This document shows, piece by piece, positions 13,674 through 32,800 of a stretch of DNA of 64,000 bases (positions within the stretch are counted from its first letter, which is position 1; each line of letters begins with the position of its first letter). Position numbers and translations under genes: made by a program. Under the pieces are notes generated by a model. That model worked only from the letters and a program-made list of their open reading frames with translations. It was not told the origin of the DNA and ran no database searches. Source of the DNA: Bugulina stolonifera (lineage: Eukaryota > Bryozoa > Gymnolaemata > Cheilostomatida > Bugulidae); assembly GCA_935421135.1 (NCBI GenBank), contig OW285195.1, positions 14,894,158 through 14,958,157 on the forward strand. Direction: 5' to 3'.

Positions 13674-15065
13674 CGAGGCGATATACCGATATATCATACA
13701 GTCGTGTGTGACGGTACGTCATGCATTCATGTGTGACAATGTCATGTCATGCATTTATGTGTGAAGATGTCATGTCATGCAGTAATGTGTCATTCAGTTA
13801 TGTGTGACAATGTGTCCAGTCATGTTATACTAACCAATAGCATAGATACTACAATGTATGTCTTCTGATGTGTGCCGTATTAACCAATACTGTCTGCTAA
13901 AACTGTAGCCTGTGTGATGGTATATACATAGGAATTACACAGGTGTCTTGGTCTATCGATATCTTATATTTCATATCTTTTGTAGTGACTATATTCATAC
14001 ACATAATTATATGATTTTCATATAATATGTAGAAGTATACGTATGTTAGTCATTTTGGTATATTGTTATGGTGTATGTAACACGTCTCATGCTGTAACAA
14101 TTATTTCCTTAGTACCAAAGATGGAAAATGTGTTTTAGAGAAAAATATGTTGTTTCAAACATGACTATATTATTTACATATACTAAGTGTATTATGTAAT
14201 AATAGGTTTACTTACTGGTAGGCATGCCTATGAATTTTGCAATTGCAAATTTTTATCTGGTTAATGTGTAAGTAACACTTTTTATGAATGTGAGCTCCAA
14301 GAGAAATTTGTTTCCTACAAAACTTGCAGAATTATTATGTACAATGTACATGTATGTACATTTTTAATATTTATATTGACTGAAAATGAGCTAAGAAGAA
14401 TAAATTTATATATTTATTTAAAACTGGAGAATTTTCTGTATTGAAAACAATTAAGTGAAATGGGTTTGTAGCCAAATGCGTTTACTGTATGCCATTCAGT
14501 ATTCCTACTCCTTAGCCTTAAAGCAAATTGTCACCAATCGGACATACTCCGGAGTTATGTTCTCTTTGATGCGTACTGTGGAGTTATGTCCTCTTTGATG
14601 CGTACTGTGGAGTTATGTCCTCTTTGATGCAACAACATTGCCAATGCCATTACAATATTATCATTTGTAAGATTTTGATCTTATTTATTAAGTAGAATAT
14701 TTTGCAGTTGAAAAATATCAAAAGTCAAGAGTACATCTAGTTATATGTGATGTTATTTCACAGCTAAATTTTCTGGTATATTAGCAAGTTGAAAAATATA
14801 CAAGAGAATTATATAAAAAATATATGTTGCAAGCCTAATGTACGGTTAAAATATGCCATTGTCTGCTTGGAACTAAACCAAGTGGCATTAATTTTTTTAG
14901 GAATTTTACATTTTTAGAGTGCAATAGTTTATACATACATACATGTTATATTACACATATTTACTATGCTTTGCTTGAAATTACGAATGGTTCAACAAGC
15001 GTCATGATAGGCATATACACCAAGTAATCATCTGTAAGTCAACCATTTGCCTGAGTTCCTATCCT
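13674..15065. other. Convergent 3' untranslated/intergenic region between Kelch and astacin genes
   Basis: The Kelch stop (13671-13673) and the astacin stop (complement of 15066-15068) face each other across about 1.4 kb. AATAAA for the Kelch transcript is at 14399-14404. The complement of AATAAA at 14684-14689 could serve the astacin transcript. A short array near 13700-13810 (variants of GTCATGTCATGCATTTATGTGT) and about three copies of a 29-bp unit at 14545-14632 (GTACTGTGGAGTTATGTCC...) are the only other structures seen. Confidence 0.65.
14399..14404 (+). promoter_or_regulatory. Polyadenylation signal for the Kelch gene
   Basis: AATAAA about 725 bp after the Kelch stop, the first canonical signal on the plus strand after the stop. 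Confidence 0.55.
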
Positions 15066-20194
<5,129 letters not shown>

Positions 20195-21710
20195 TCTCTC
20201 TGATTGGGTAGAACGTAGAGTGATTACTGTATGCTAGGTGGATATAAGCTTGCTTCTCCCTCCTACAGCCACAGTAGAATGATTCTAAACATCACTTCTC
20301 CCTCCTTTTATAGCTCAATCAAGATGCCGTTCAGCCATGCGCAGCGTCACAAAGTGGTACAAACTATACATTAGATGACCTAATGTAACCTTTCATCTAC
20401 TAGTAAATCCATTTCTTGTTCTGCACAGAGTATCGTAAATAAGAGAGAGAGGGTGGGGGAGGGCGGAGTATAAACCAATCTTCTTACAGTCTAAGATTTA
20501 GTAAAGTCATTAGCTACCTTAATCTCTTCCTGTATCCTTCTAGAGTTATTAAATCTAGTAAACAGTCTTAATCTTAGATGATCTTGTTTATGAATATGGA
20601 TGAGATATATATACACACATTATATCATGAATAAATACACATACCTGCATAAGACTCAATTTGCTAGACAGCATGTTGGAGAATGCCAATCCATAAACCA
20701 AAGAGAAACCTTTAATTAGCCTTTGTGCTAAATTTGCTTGACAAATGTCGCTACTGCATGCTAAAATTATATGGCCCTTTTGGAGTTGTCCATCATGTTT
20801 GGCGTCGAGTCCAACTTAGCGGTTTATACGATTCATACTCTTGTGATGTACGAACTTGTCTTTCAGCAAATGCTAAATTTACATCTAGCCATCGTTTGTT
20901 CATTAATAGATGCAGACCTATAGGACTCTTGTTGTTAGAACCAGACACAAGGAGGTCTAGAAGTCAATTGATGAAATGTTCTCCTGTAATAGCATGTAGA
21001 TTCTGTGTTATAAATCTGTGACTATATATCTACATGTAGATGCAATACTTGTATACTAATGTGCTTTGCACAAAATAAGGTAATCAGTTTAAAAATGCAC
21101 TTTGCAGTTACATGTAAATGTAGTGTTAATTTTTCTCAATTATATAATGAATAGGCTCTGAGAAACCCTCCCTGACTTGAGGTAAGGTTGTGAATTGAAG
21201 TTTACATGTATATAAGCTCTGATTCATATTCCTTAGAATCTGTCTGCTGCATTGAGATCAGCGTAATGTCATAAGGAAGCCATCTTGATGTGATTTAATT
21301 TCTTTTGCACCATTTACCATTACAGTACTGAGCTGGTGGCTGAGAATCATCTTGAGATGGAACCTCATTATCTATATGATTCATGTAATAGTCCTTATTG
21401 ATATCAGTTAAGTAGAGGTAGTGTGTAATAACTATTAAATTAATGGATTATAATAATAACCAGACGAAATAGATTTTTCATTGTATCTGAAGACAATGAT
21501 GCTCTTTGTATTAGTAGAGAAAGCAGAATTTTCTGATGTCTAAACCTATACTCCCAACCCATGCCTTCCAGATCTCTAGCTCCATACCCTACAAGTCTCT
21601 GTAATTTCTCTGCTCCCAACTGATATTGTTTACAGCAAGCCTATTTTTGGCAGCAATAAAAGTTCCCACTTTCAAGCTTTTAGCGTGTAGCTTGTAGGTC
21701 TAGTCTACGT

Positions 21711-21835
21711 CACTACGATAGTCATACTTGGTGCCAAAGAGATCTACGTCACCGGCTTTTTGAGCTCCAAAGTTATGATGCAAATTACTGCTTACATTTG
21801 CCAGATGAATATCGATGTACATGTAGCTGTCGCGA
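21711..21835 (-). pseudogene. Decayed copy of part of astacin exon 5
   Basis: 125 bp matching 18005-18123 of the astacin gene in the same orientation, with about 13 substitutions in 119 aligned bases by eye count and one 6-bp insertion. It encodes the region after the zinc motif (RDSY...DIHLANV...LHHNF...DLFGTKYDYRS), stays in frame, then runs into a stop where the Met-turn should be. Neither the HExxH half nor splice sites are present, so it cannot make a protease. It is most likely the remnant of a tandem paralogue or a small segmental duplication. Confidence 0.85.
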
Positions 21836-24800
21836 GTAGCACGTATGGCAAGGGTGGAATTAAATTATATTTGTCAAGGTTCTGTTGGCAGTTATACATG
21901 TATTTCAATCACTTAGTATGTTTCTCATTCATGTACATATAACTAAATGTAGTAGGCCAACATATCCATTAATCATAAAATCATAGTGTATGTTCAAATT
22001 TTGATAGCTCTGGGTCTTCCTGTTTGTTTTAAAAAAACTCAAAATTTTCATTAACCTGTGTAAGCTAAATCTGGCAATGATAGGACTGGTATCTTTTGCC
22101 AGCGGGAAATGTTTGACAACCCTTTGCAAGGATGAGCTTATTTATAGAAGAGCACTTGACCAGCATGTCAAGCAGCACCATAGCTGTAGGATGTAGTCAG
22201 AGTAATTAAACTATTTTTACGTTTTCCTTACTCAGTAAAACTTGGTTGATTCATCTTTACAGAGAAACATTGAAGCACCTTGTAGAACTGCACAAGGTTT
22301 GATGGAGAGTCACTTAGCATTTGAAGAACGAGAAAGAGGATCAGATTTGGCATAAGTGGTCAATGTAGGATCAACGGAGAGCATATCAGTCTCATCTCCT
22401 ATTATCTTACTACATGTAGCTGACTAATTGTCATAATTATGTTGGTGTTGTGAAACTATTAACATAGAATTCTTGTTAGAATTTGTAAATATTTCATACT
22501 TCATAAACTTGCCAAAAGAATGCTAATACACGTTGGTATAAATTGTATGACCAAGCCCCATTCTTTCACTCATGTTTAAACTAATATACACATTTTCAAA
22601 TTATAATATTTATTTATTTAGAAACCTTTTTACAATACCTACTGGACATTACACATTATTTTTGTATTTCCTTATTGCTCAATGAAGTAATTATATCCAT
22701 CATTAGCATGAAGTCAGTCCAAGTATTATGAAAGCAAACATCCTTCTTATGTGAGATAAAGATAATTTACACTTCCTCTACACCAGCCAGATTCTCTGAA
22801 ATATGGACCTCATTTCTCACAGGATGTTCTGACACACTTAATTAAAAAACTAAATCCTTTAATTATGCTTCAGCAGATATGATAGCCAGTTTTGTATGTG
22901 TCATCTGAAAGCACAACGTAATGAGCAGCTGTTAGTCATCAGTGCTGTTTTTTATTAAGATATTTCTTCAATGTTTTGTTTTTATATTACATAGGAAGTT
23001 TCTAGTGCATCTGCACTAGTAAAAATCTTAAAATATTCTTAGATTCAAATACCAGAACAATTATTTTTCATTCGTGGATATTAAGCCATGCACACGTACA
23101 TTTTGAAATTAATGAATCTACATGTATATGTTCGCAGTAGCACTAAAATTTCGAAGTCCATTAATAGCCTCCCCTCCTCTCTTGCTGACATAGAGCAAGC
23201 AAGCAAAAGCAATCTATTATTTTGGACACGACATCAACTGAAATCTGGTACCATTAAATCCACACGCCAGAAGTTTAATCTGAAACAAGGTCTTACTATG
23301 ATTTATTAAAAACACAAGCAGAGTTCTGCATAAAATAAAACATAAATTATCTGTAAGTGAGTGGACTTCAGAGGGGATGATGCTCATAAATCATAATTTT
23401 ATTATTATAGTCAAATGTTTGTAGAAGGTGTAGAAAGGAGTGGATCCAGAGTAGCCTAGTCATTTTAAACACAATTATTTTGAATTAATTGTATTTACTT
23501 GTAGTAACTAGCTATACTGTCATAACAGAAATGATGATTGAGTATTACTATCTACACTCCTGTTACAAGTTACAACACATGTACATCTAAGTAAACTGAT
23601 AATACAGTGTAGTATCTCAAAAGATTTCTTAGTAAAACTCTACAACGGGAATAATAATGGAATGTTTGGAATTCTAAATTTGTGAGACATCTATCACAAT
23701 GGCTTCAGGCATTGTTCTTTCTTCTACATAGTAAGATATCCATTGTACTTTTAAAGCTTCCATGTTATTAGAATAGATCTGCCCAATAAATACAGCTGTA
23801 GCTATCTAGAGTTGGTTAGCCTTGGAGACCTACAGTTCATTACTGAAGATCTCAGGCTACCCTAAACACAGGTTTCCAAGCCAGGATTTCCCTCCACTCC
23901 TTGGTCTTTGTGCTGGCTAATTTGGTGCTAAGATACAAATGACTATTGATTCACAAAACCAGGATTATCACTTAGAGAGATTATTGTGGATTAATAGGAT
24001 TATGGTAAGTTAATTATTATACTGCCTGTTACTCATACATGTAATCCAACATGGCCACACTCCCCAGGGACAGTTGGAGATGTAACAAGAGGCATTAATT
24101 AAGTGTAGGGTTGTGTACTGGCATGCTGATTTCATTTATAAGCTCTCTGGTATTATTGTAATCAAACCGATTATGGTGGTTGCCTCCATACAAAGTAGGG
24201 TAAGATTATTATTGTTCAAATCAGAGAAGAACAAGGTGCACTTGTCTCCTACCTGCACACCATGTCACCAACCTGTATAGGCTGTCAACATCCTACCAGC
24301 TCTCTGGCACCATCCTATTGTTGTCTGACAAAGGGGACTTCTTCCACAAACAAGAGCTCGAACTTCTACAGTGAAGTTCATTGTTAAAGCTTAAGAAAAA
24401 CTTAACAAACTTTGTTGTCTTAAAAAAAATGATGTGTAGAAAATAATTTTGTAAGTCGCTAATGTCAGATTTTAAATTGAAATTTGGTAGAGCTTCATAG
24501 GCAGTGCATGATATTGTTAACTATGCCAATTACATGCTATTTACATAGCATTTTCATAAGTTTACAATTCCTACCACACTATTGCAAGTTAAAAGTGAGT
24601 TATAAGAATGAATTCTCTTCATTCAAGCAACTTTTGTGATTTCACTTTTTCGAAACTTTGCATTATTTCTCTCCTCTCCTAGACATATAAGCATACATTG
24701 CTTCATGTATATTATGCTATCAATAATATTTGGCATGCTTTATCATGTCATGACAAATTATGAGTAGATAAATTAATTAAAGAAATCAGTTACAAATTGA

Positions 24801-25354
24801 GTGGTTGAATTTATCATGAACAATCCTGATTTGCATTTGAAATATAAGTGCATCTGTAATCAGCCATTATCATGGTTTGTTTTGAACTTTTTGAAATTAT
24901 ATTCACTGTCCTCTATCTACTCCTGGCTACTCCATGATGTAGCTGTTCATCTGATCTACTGCCCAGTCCACTATATGACCTACATCGTACATGTAATTGA
25001 CCATTACAAACTTATAAGGTTTAGACTTTATATATGTATAGTCTTGGTTCGCCTCAGTTATACAACATATACTGTAATATGTAGCTTTTACCTACATGTG
25101 TATAATGTATACCATTGAATTTGATAACAGCTATTATGTACTTATTTATTATTTCAATTCAGTAAAATAAATTAAATGCTTGTAAGTCAGAATTTTACAT
25201 TTACCACGCTTGAAGTCACACCATGATTTTATACTTCCACCATTCCAATAGCCCATACCACTTCCTCCGCCTACATCCTGTTTCATATCCACCCAGAATT
25301 TACATATATACAGTATGTGTGAATTCTTTTAGTATGTAGATACTAAATGCTATC

Positions 25355-25826
25355 ATACTATGTCTATGGTAAAGTATACTATGTACTATGTATATGGTAA
25401 AGTATACTATGTACTATGTATATGGTAAAGTATACTATGTACTATGTATATGGTAAAGTATACTATGTACTATTTATATGGTAAAGTATACTATGTACTA
25501 TTTATATGTTAAAGTATACTATGTACTATGTATATGGTAAAGTATACTATGTACTATGTATGTGGTAAAGTATACTATGTACTATGTATATGGTAAAGTA
25601 TACTATGTACTATGTATGTGGTAAAGTATACTATGTACTATGTATGTGGTAAAGTATACTATGTACTATGTATATGGTAAAGTATACTATGTACTATTTA
25701 TATGATAAAGTATACTATGTACTATTTATATGTTAAAGTATACTATGTACTATGTATATGGTAAAGTATACTATGTACTATGTATGTGGTAAAGTATACT
25801 ATGTACTATGTATGTGGTAAAGTATA
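25355..25826. repeat. 28-bp minisatellite, about 17 copies
   Basis: Tandem units of 28 bp (core TATACTATGTACTATG plus TATATGGTAAAG) with a few variant positions (TATATGG, TATGTGG, TTATATG). Several variants recur in blocks, which points to local duplication of multi-unit segments. Confidence 0.95.
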
Positions 25827-26822
25827 AAAATAGTCATCCAAACAGTTGACATCAAGTCTTCAAATAACATAACATTTTTACTTCCTTAATTATTATGACT
25901 AATTTGACAGATAATCCACTTAAAAGTTCAATGCATTATATATTGTTGTCATGGTAACAGTTAGTTTCGCTTGCTTTCATTGCTTTAATCTTGCAAAGGC
26001 TTAACTTTTTCTAGTGAATTCTGAACATATCTATTAGTTAGGAATATGCATTGTGTTAGTGGGGACTTTAGTCATTCCATATTTTGAAAAAAAGGGAGCT
26101 GTTGTTAGTTACTCCACTATTTATATTCTCCTGTATTGGACCTCAAGCTTTATAATACCATCAGTGTCGTTCAGTATTGTTTCATATCATACTGCATTAT
26201 ACTCAGTGACTGAAAGAATTGTTTGAGGGCTGCCATTGATGAGCCTGTACTACAGAATTTTTATTGTTACTCTATGAGGAATTAAATGGAGGAAGTAAAA
26301 CATAGTGATGTGATTTTATAATGCGTTTATTTTAGAATTTATTTATGTAAATATATAATAACCGGTATGACTATAATATCAACAAATGTTGGACTTTACA
26401 AAATAAATTGGGATAAAATATAATTGTATGGTTTTAAGCAATGGGATTTGTAATACTTGATAGCACGTATAGCTTGCCAAAATCCAATTTGGAAATAACA
26501 CATTTTATACAGAAGTAACCATTACATAACAGTCATAGTACAGTACATATTATGTATATTACATCTAGTGTATGTAGTAGCTTTCAGCATATAAAACTTT
26601 AAAGCTAATCCTTTCTATTTCTTCTTAAACACAAAAGTATGTGCATATTCTATACTAATAAAAGGTGATAGAAGTACTGTATTTCAGCATCCAAGGAACA
26701 ACATATTAGTCGTTTGAATGGCTTTATGGTACAAGATCTTAATATGGTATGCATGCAAAATAATTGACTACGACATTCGATTGTTGAATAAGGATAAAAA
26801 TAAACTAAAATGTGAAGCTTGT

Positions 26823-29800
26823 TCATTCAAATTCAAATTTTTGTTTATCTGCGATCGGTTGTAGAGTCAAAAACCAAATTGTAATGCCGAGAATGACTAT
26901 CATAAAGATAACGAATAGAATTCTATCATACATAGCGGCAATGTGCCTCCATTGCTCTGATATGTCTTCTTGGTGCTGGTTGGTCCTCTTCTTCTGTTTT
27001 ACTGCCCTCATTTCTTTGAGTATTTCGTTAAGAGTTAAAGAAATAGCTGTTTGGGTTTTTCTGTTTGTGACATTAAAAATTCTAGCTTCAGCCCTGTCTC
27101 CACTTTCTTCTTTTGGCTCGCAATTAACCGCTTCTTCCAGACTTTCCAGTGTGACTGAGGATTTGTGGACGTGGCCATTAGCTTCACCATTGGTCACCCC
27201 TGCGTGGCCATTTGTTAAAGCATGACGTTTCAGGGCCTTCTCCATCTGTGAGAATGAGAGAACACAATTAATAATATTATTGTCGTTTTCTAAACAATAA
27301 CAGACTCAAATCATTCTAATTTTGAGTGGGGTTAGTCAATTTGATCTTTTATTTCCAATTTTGTGATTAAAATCGTTCAAATCAGAAGTAACATAATATA
27401 GTAATGACAAATTCAACTTTTTTTAACTGCAGAATTTACTGCTTTTGACTGTAAAGTTGTAGACCGTCAGTAAACACTGCCTCTGTTTCTTATCACATAT
27501 TACATTGTGAAGGGTGAAAATTACACTCCCGTATTGTACCGAATCCAGTGATGTCTCAAGGTTGGATATGTGGATTCTCTACTACAAACCACATGTACGT
27601 AGTAGACTCTGTTCCTGTGCTTGTGCAATAAATTTAAGGACTTGGCATAGAAACTTTAACTATTAACCCATATTTTAGTGAGTTGACATCCTGCTCTGTA
27701 ATGTCAGATTGTGCAAGCCAGTGCAAGCCATAACACTTTGTGATAGAGATATAAATACCTTCAGGGTAACCCCATCTAGCTTCCTGTCAGCCTCGTCTTC
27801 AAAGGCTTGGTTGTCACTACATTCATCGTCGTAGCCTCGATTTGAGTCAGCACTTCTGAAATTCGTTGAACGTCTGTACCGGGGTTTGGCTCTTTGATAG
27901 TCAATGTGGTAGAGGAGGAAGGGGTACTTGAGGTAGTGCATGAGTGTGTACAAGGCTTTACTCGGCGGTTTGCTTTTATGAATTGAATCATCGTGTATTC
28001 TCTTAATTATTACTATGACAACCACTGCAAGTGCTTGCACTACCAGTAGAATGGTAAGGCACTCCCCTACAGACGAATAGCAAGTCAGAATTAAAATAAT
28101 TTGGTCACAAAAATACATACTTTTAGTGGCACAAAGAATTGGTGTTAAGGATATTCTTTTAACGTTTAGAAAATTTGAATTTGCTAATGAAGTTAATTAA
28201 TATTGATTCTGCAGCTTAGCAACTATACAACATGGTCTACCAAAACTGAGTGGCAATGTAAAAAAGGAGTTGTTTTCTCTCTAGACACTTTGAGATATTT
28301 TAAATGTATACAGGTTCTGACTAAAAACCTTCTCAGTCTTATTCTAATAAAGTGGGTTATCCTAGAATGATAGCTGGCTAATTATGTTAAGATTTGTCTG
28401 CTCTTGACCACATTCTGATAAAGCATGTGTATGTGGGGGGAGTTATCGTCTCACAACATTGTACATTATTCTATTCTATGGCAGGTAGAGACATACCCAA
28501 GACTGGCGGGTTGTGAGCATCCGGAGGCATGAGATCTGAGATTAGGAGTAGAAATACAGTCTGTGAGAGAAGTCCTGTAACTGCCAGATCAACCTTAGAG
28601 TCAGATCCAGGTGGCAAGTAAAACGCAAACAATGACGAGGCTATTATCACCACCGATGGTACGTACAGGTAAGTCACATAGAACCCAGGCTTTCTTTGGA
28701 TGGTTAAAGTAAAATTGAGAGCTGTCGGTATAACAGATAAATTTATAAAAATAAAATAAATTTAGATTTGATTTCTCAAATCACATGATATAATATCTCC
28801 ATTTACTTAGAACTACATGTACTGTATACTGTACGTATATATTATACTCGCATATAGGCACTATATTGCTACATTGCATGTAGGCCAAACGAATTAAAGA
28901 TAACTGAAGCTCAAAGATATAAACACAATTTAATCTTCAATTTGACTTTACACATTCAGTGCATGTACATGACGTACTCATAACAAATAGTTATACAGGA
29001 CAAGTTTTGCAGCAATATCTGAGTAATTAATCTCAGTTCTAGTAATTTGTAATCTCGTAACTTACTTGGATATGGCTCAGGGCAGCATCCGTAGTACTGA
29101 ATCTTCTTTTTCACTCCAAACCCTCCGACCTCCCATTCAACATTATTCTTAAACGACGACGTGTCACCTGCAGTCAATTGAATCAGTTAAATCACTGGAA
29201 TCACTCATATTTCTACTGCTGTCACAAGTTGCACAATTTAACGTTGTCCTTAGTCTTGATTATTAGCAATTTCTTTGTGGGTACGCATTGTAAATTCTCA
29301 CATAATTTTCATAAAACAAAATGAAATTTCTCTTACTAAAATTTTTTCCCTGAAATTCATAGTTTTTTTAGTAAAAATTACTGGCAATTTCTTACAATAT
29401 GCATGCACATCCTCGGACAGAGTAGTTGAAACAGTACTATTATGGCGTTGCGTACTAAGGTATTGAAGAGAAAATTGACTATAGGCATATTTTTGTTGAC
29501 TTAGCAAATCATACCAGAAAAGACATTGATGGATAATCGAATTTAACATTGAACTTTGACCTTTGGTGAGAAAGAATCTGGAGCTAATGGTGGCAGTTAA
29601 TCTAACAGGTAAAGCCAAGTAGTACAGGAAAAGCATATTAGACTATCTAGCATGAGTAGTCACCAGGGTTAAGGGTGGGTTACAGGGCTCTCCTTGAAAT
29701 ATTAATTTGGAGCAAAGGCTAAAAATGGAGAGCCCTGTATAGTATCCGAATTGTCATATTTTCGTGACTTTTTTATATTTTCAAGGAGAGCCCCGTTGTT

Positions 29801-32800
29801 GCAATGACAAACATGACGAGGTACAAACATACAACTCTTGGTGCAGTGGTTAGTCAGTTTCTGAGCATGCACTACCACCCTATCACCTTATACAGGTATT
29901 AGACCACTCAAGTATTTTTGTTATTTCTATGACAAGATGGTAGCAGCTTATCAAAATCCAGTGTATTACTTAAACAATTTTTTAAAATTTTGAGTTTGAG
30001 ACAACAAAGTCATGAGTGTATGACAGCAACTCAGCATCACATTGTATTACCTCTAAACAACCACTCCCTAGGGCAAGTTGGCAACTCGTTTAGTTCTAAA
30101 ATAATACGGAAGGAAGCTAATGTTATTCAATCACTGTAATTATACAAATACTACAAGGTAATCACTTTAACAAACGTAAGAGAAGACAACTTTTAGTTAC
30201 GTGAAAGTGAGTATGCACCCAACGCTTCATCTTTCAAATCACAACATAAAAACTATTTACTTTAAAATTATTTTTTCTTTAAATTAAATTATTTACAATT
30301 GATCACTTGTAAACTGATTTACATCATTTGCTTAAATTTTCTGGTCTATATTGGTCATAGTAAATATAGGTCATAGTCTATATAGGTCATAGTAAATATA
30401 GGTCATAGTAAATATAGGTCATAGTAAATATAGGTCATAGTTTATATAGGTCATAGTAAATAATCCAATCATGGAAGCTAATAATGTTGTTAGATAACAT
30501 TGGCATGTACTAACCTACAAGCTACAATAGATCGCATAATATAAATCTTACTAAGCAAGGGAGGGGAAAATGTGAAGACATGAGGGGATAACTCACCCGC
30601 ATCATTCTTATTGTGAATATCAATCTGATCTCCGTGGTAAGTCCAGCTGCCAACGCTTAGAGAGCAGTATTGGGTGTCGTATGGAAAGTATCTGACGTTA
30701 AAATGGCACACGGCTTTCATAACCAGGGGAGATAACCACATAACGTCTCCCATATAATTTATAGTCACGTAGAAATCCTGCATTGCATTAGCATGTATTG
30801 CTGGTTCCAGGCTGAAATAATGGAATCGCACACATAGAATCAATAAATCTACTAGCAAAATTTCCATTTTAATTTACATAAACTAATAAATTAACTTATT
30901 ATTTGTAATATTTTAGCAATTTTTAATTGCTTTTGCATAATTTTGTATGCAGGTAGATATGAGATACCTTGAATTCCCAAGTATGACGTGAAAATACAAA
31001 ATAGTGACAAAGTGCATGCAAGCTGCACATAACAGAAATAATTGCTCTACATTAATCTGCAATAAAAGCAATTACATGCAACTGCATAGCATACATTGTC
31101 AACATCACAAAATTTCTGATTGTCGTAAAAACAATAATAGTACCATATCACTTAAATTTGTAATTTATCATAAAATCTCTGTTTGAGGTTCAGAATTACA
31201 ATCAGCAATATTTTGCTATTCTGTAGTCAAGTATTGACTCTCAATACTTGTGCCTTGTGACCTTGTGACCTTGTGCCCTCATGATCTAAGAAATTATAAG
31301 TTCTAGAATTTTCTGAGTCACAAATATCATGCGATTTGCATCAAGCATTATAAATGGTACATTCTATGAGTTGGGTGTAACACGCGTATCTAACTCACGT
31401 GGTAAAGTGACATTTCGAAAAAGACAGTTCGAAACAGGACGTTTCACAACCGGACAGTTCGAAACGTCCTGTTTCGAACCGTCTTTCTCGAACAATCGCA
31501 TATCTAACTCATGTATAGAAGCTCTAGAAGTACATAAATGAGTACATTCTAGCAGCAACTCTTGCTACTGTGATTGACGCGTATCACTGAGCTCTCAATT
31601 GTGTAAATACTTTATCTTGAGAAAATAATCAATCCTTCTACAGATCAATGCGAACAAACAAGAGGCTTCAATATCACCTACACTATTAAATTAATAATTC
31701 ATGTAAAATCATTGATTTATTCTTTTATTTTGTATAACGTTACGCAACCGAAGAGTTTCTTATTTGTATATCAGTGATTTGGTTGGTGTGAGTCGAACTT
31801 GCACCAAACTCAACTGGCTATCGGATAGCGTAGAGATTTCACAGGAAATATTCAATATTCACTCAACAATCAGCTTCCGCTTTTCTAAGAAAAATGCTTT
31901 CATACCCAGAGCTTACAGGTCTAAATGAGTTGTAAATAGGACAAGCAGTATGCACCAATAAACCGCTTCATGATTGGTGCAAATCATTGGAGTATGCTTC
32001 CTGGTAATTCATTGTCTACTTTGCGGAATTAGTATGGATTAGAGACACAAAATTACTAATTTAAACATGCAAAGTGTGTGCACCTACATGTTGTACTGTA
32101 TGTGCATGTACATGTACATGTACATGTACATGTGAAACCATCAACATGTACATGTGCTACCGTCAACATGTACATGTACACGTACATGAACATTGCAGTG
32201 CGTTATTTCTTAACAGATACATTTACAGGAATCTAATGGAGGTATTGAGCTATAGAATAAGTTTCTCTTAATCCATGTGACTGCCCGAGTATTGTATAAC
32301 ATGATGTCTGATTGTAAGTCGCGAAAAGTTTCAAGTTTGCTGCAATGTATCATCTTTTCATGAAATTATTATTCTAATATTTACAAAGCACAGACAGCCA
32401 TGTGATGCCAAATAAACTAGTGATTAATAATATGCAATGTGTAGGTTTGAAGTCAGTCGTATGAATTTATACTCAACTTTAATTAAACCTCTCAAAATAG
32501 AAGGCAAATATTTTTGTTAACATATTACTGCATTTAGTCAAGGTATAATTAAAGATCAATAATAAGCACTGAGCATACGGAATGATACTTAATTTCTGGC
32601 ATTTAAAAATTTCCTGTTGTATTGAAAATGTTAAATCATAGATTTATTGTGACACGGAGAAAAACATAATATATTATCCTCTCAGACTATTAGTTCTTTC
32701 GCCTCCTACATTGTACGACTTGATTACACTCATTATCTTGATAATCGTGTTTTGTTGCATATGTTCTGTATAGACTATTAATCGGCTGAAATTCAACCTA

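Larger units (their letters stand above)
20195..26822. other. Intergenic region between astacin and receptor genes
   Basis: About 6.6 kb without a complete gene. It contains a relic of astacin exon 5 (21711-21835), an exon-like open segment on the minus strand (about 25205-25303) and a 28-bp minisatellite (25355-25826). Short open frames such as 20725-21021 and 24801-25118 (+) lack motifs and splice context. AATAAA complements near 26326-26343 could end the receptor transcript. Confidence 0.6.

Noticed and set aside
20725..21021. 98-codon plus-strand frame
   Set aside because: No recognisable motif, and no partner exons were found.
26812..27225. 137-codon plus-strand frame
   Set aside because: Antisense of the last receptor exon, which encodes the amphipathic helix and M4 on the minus strand.
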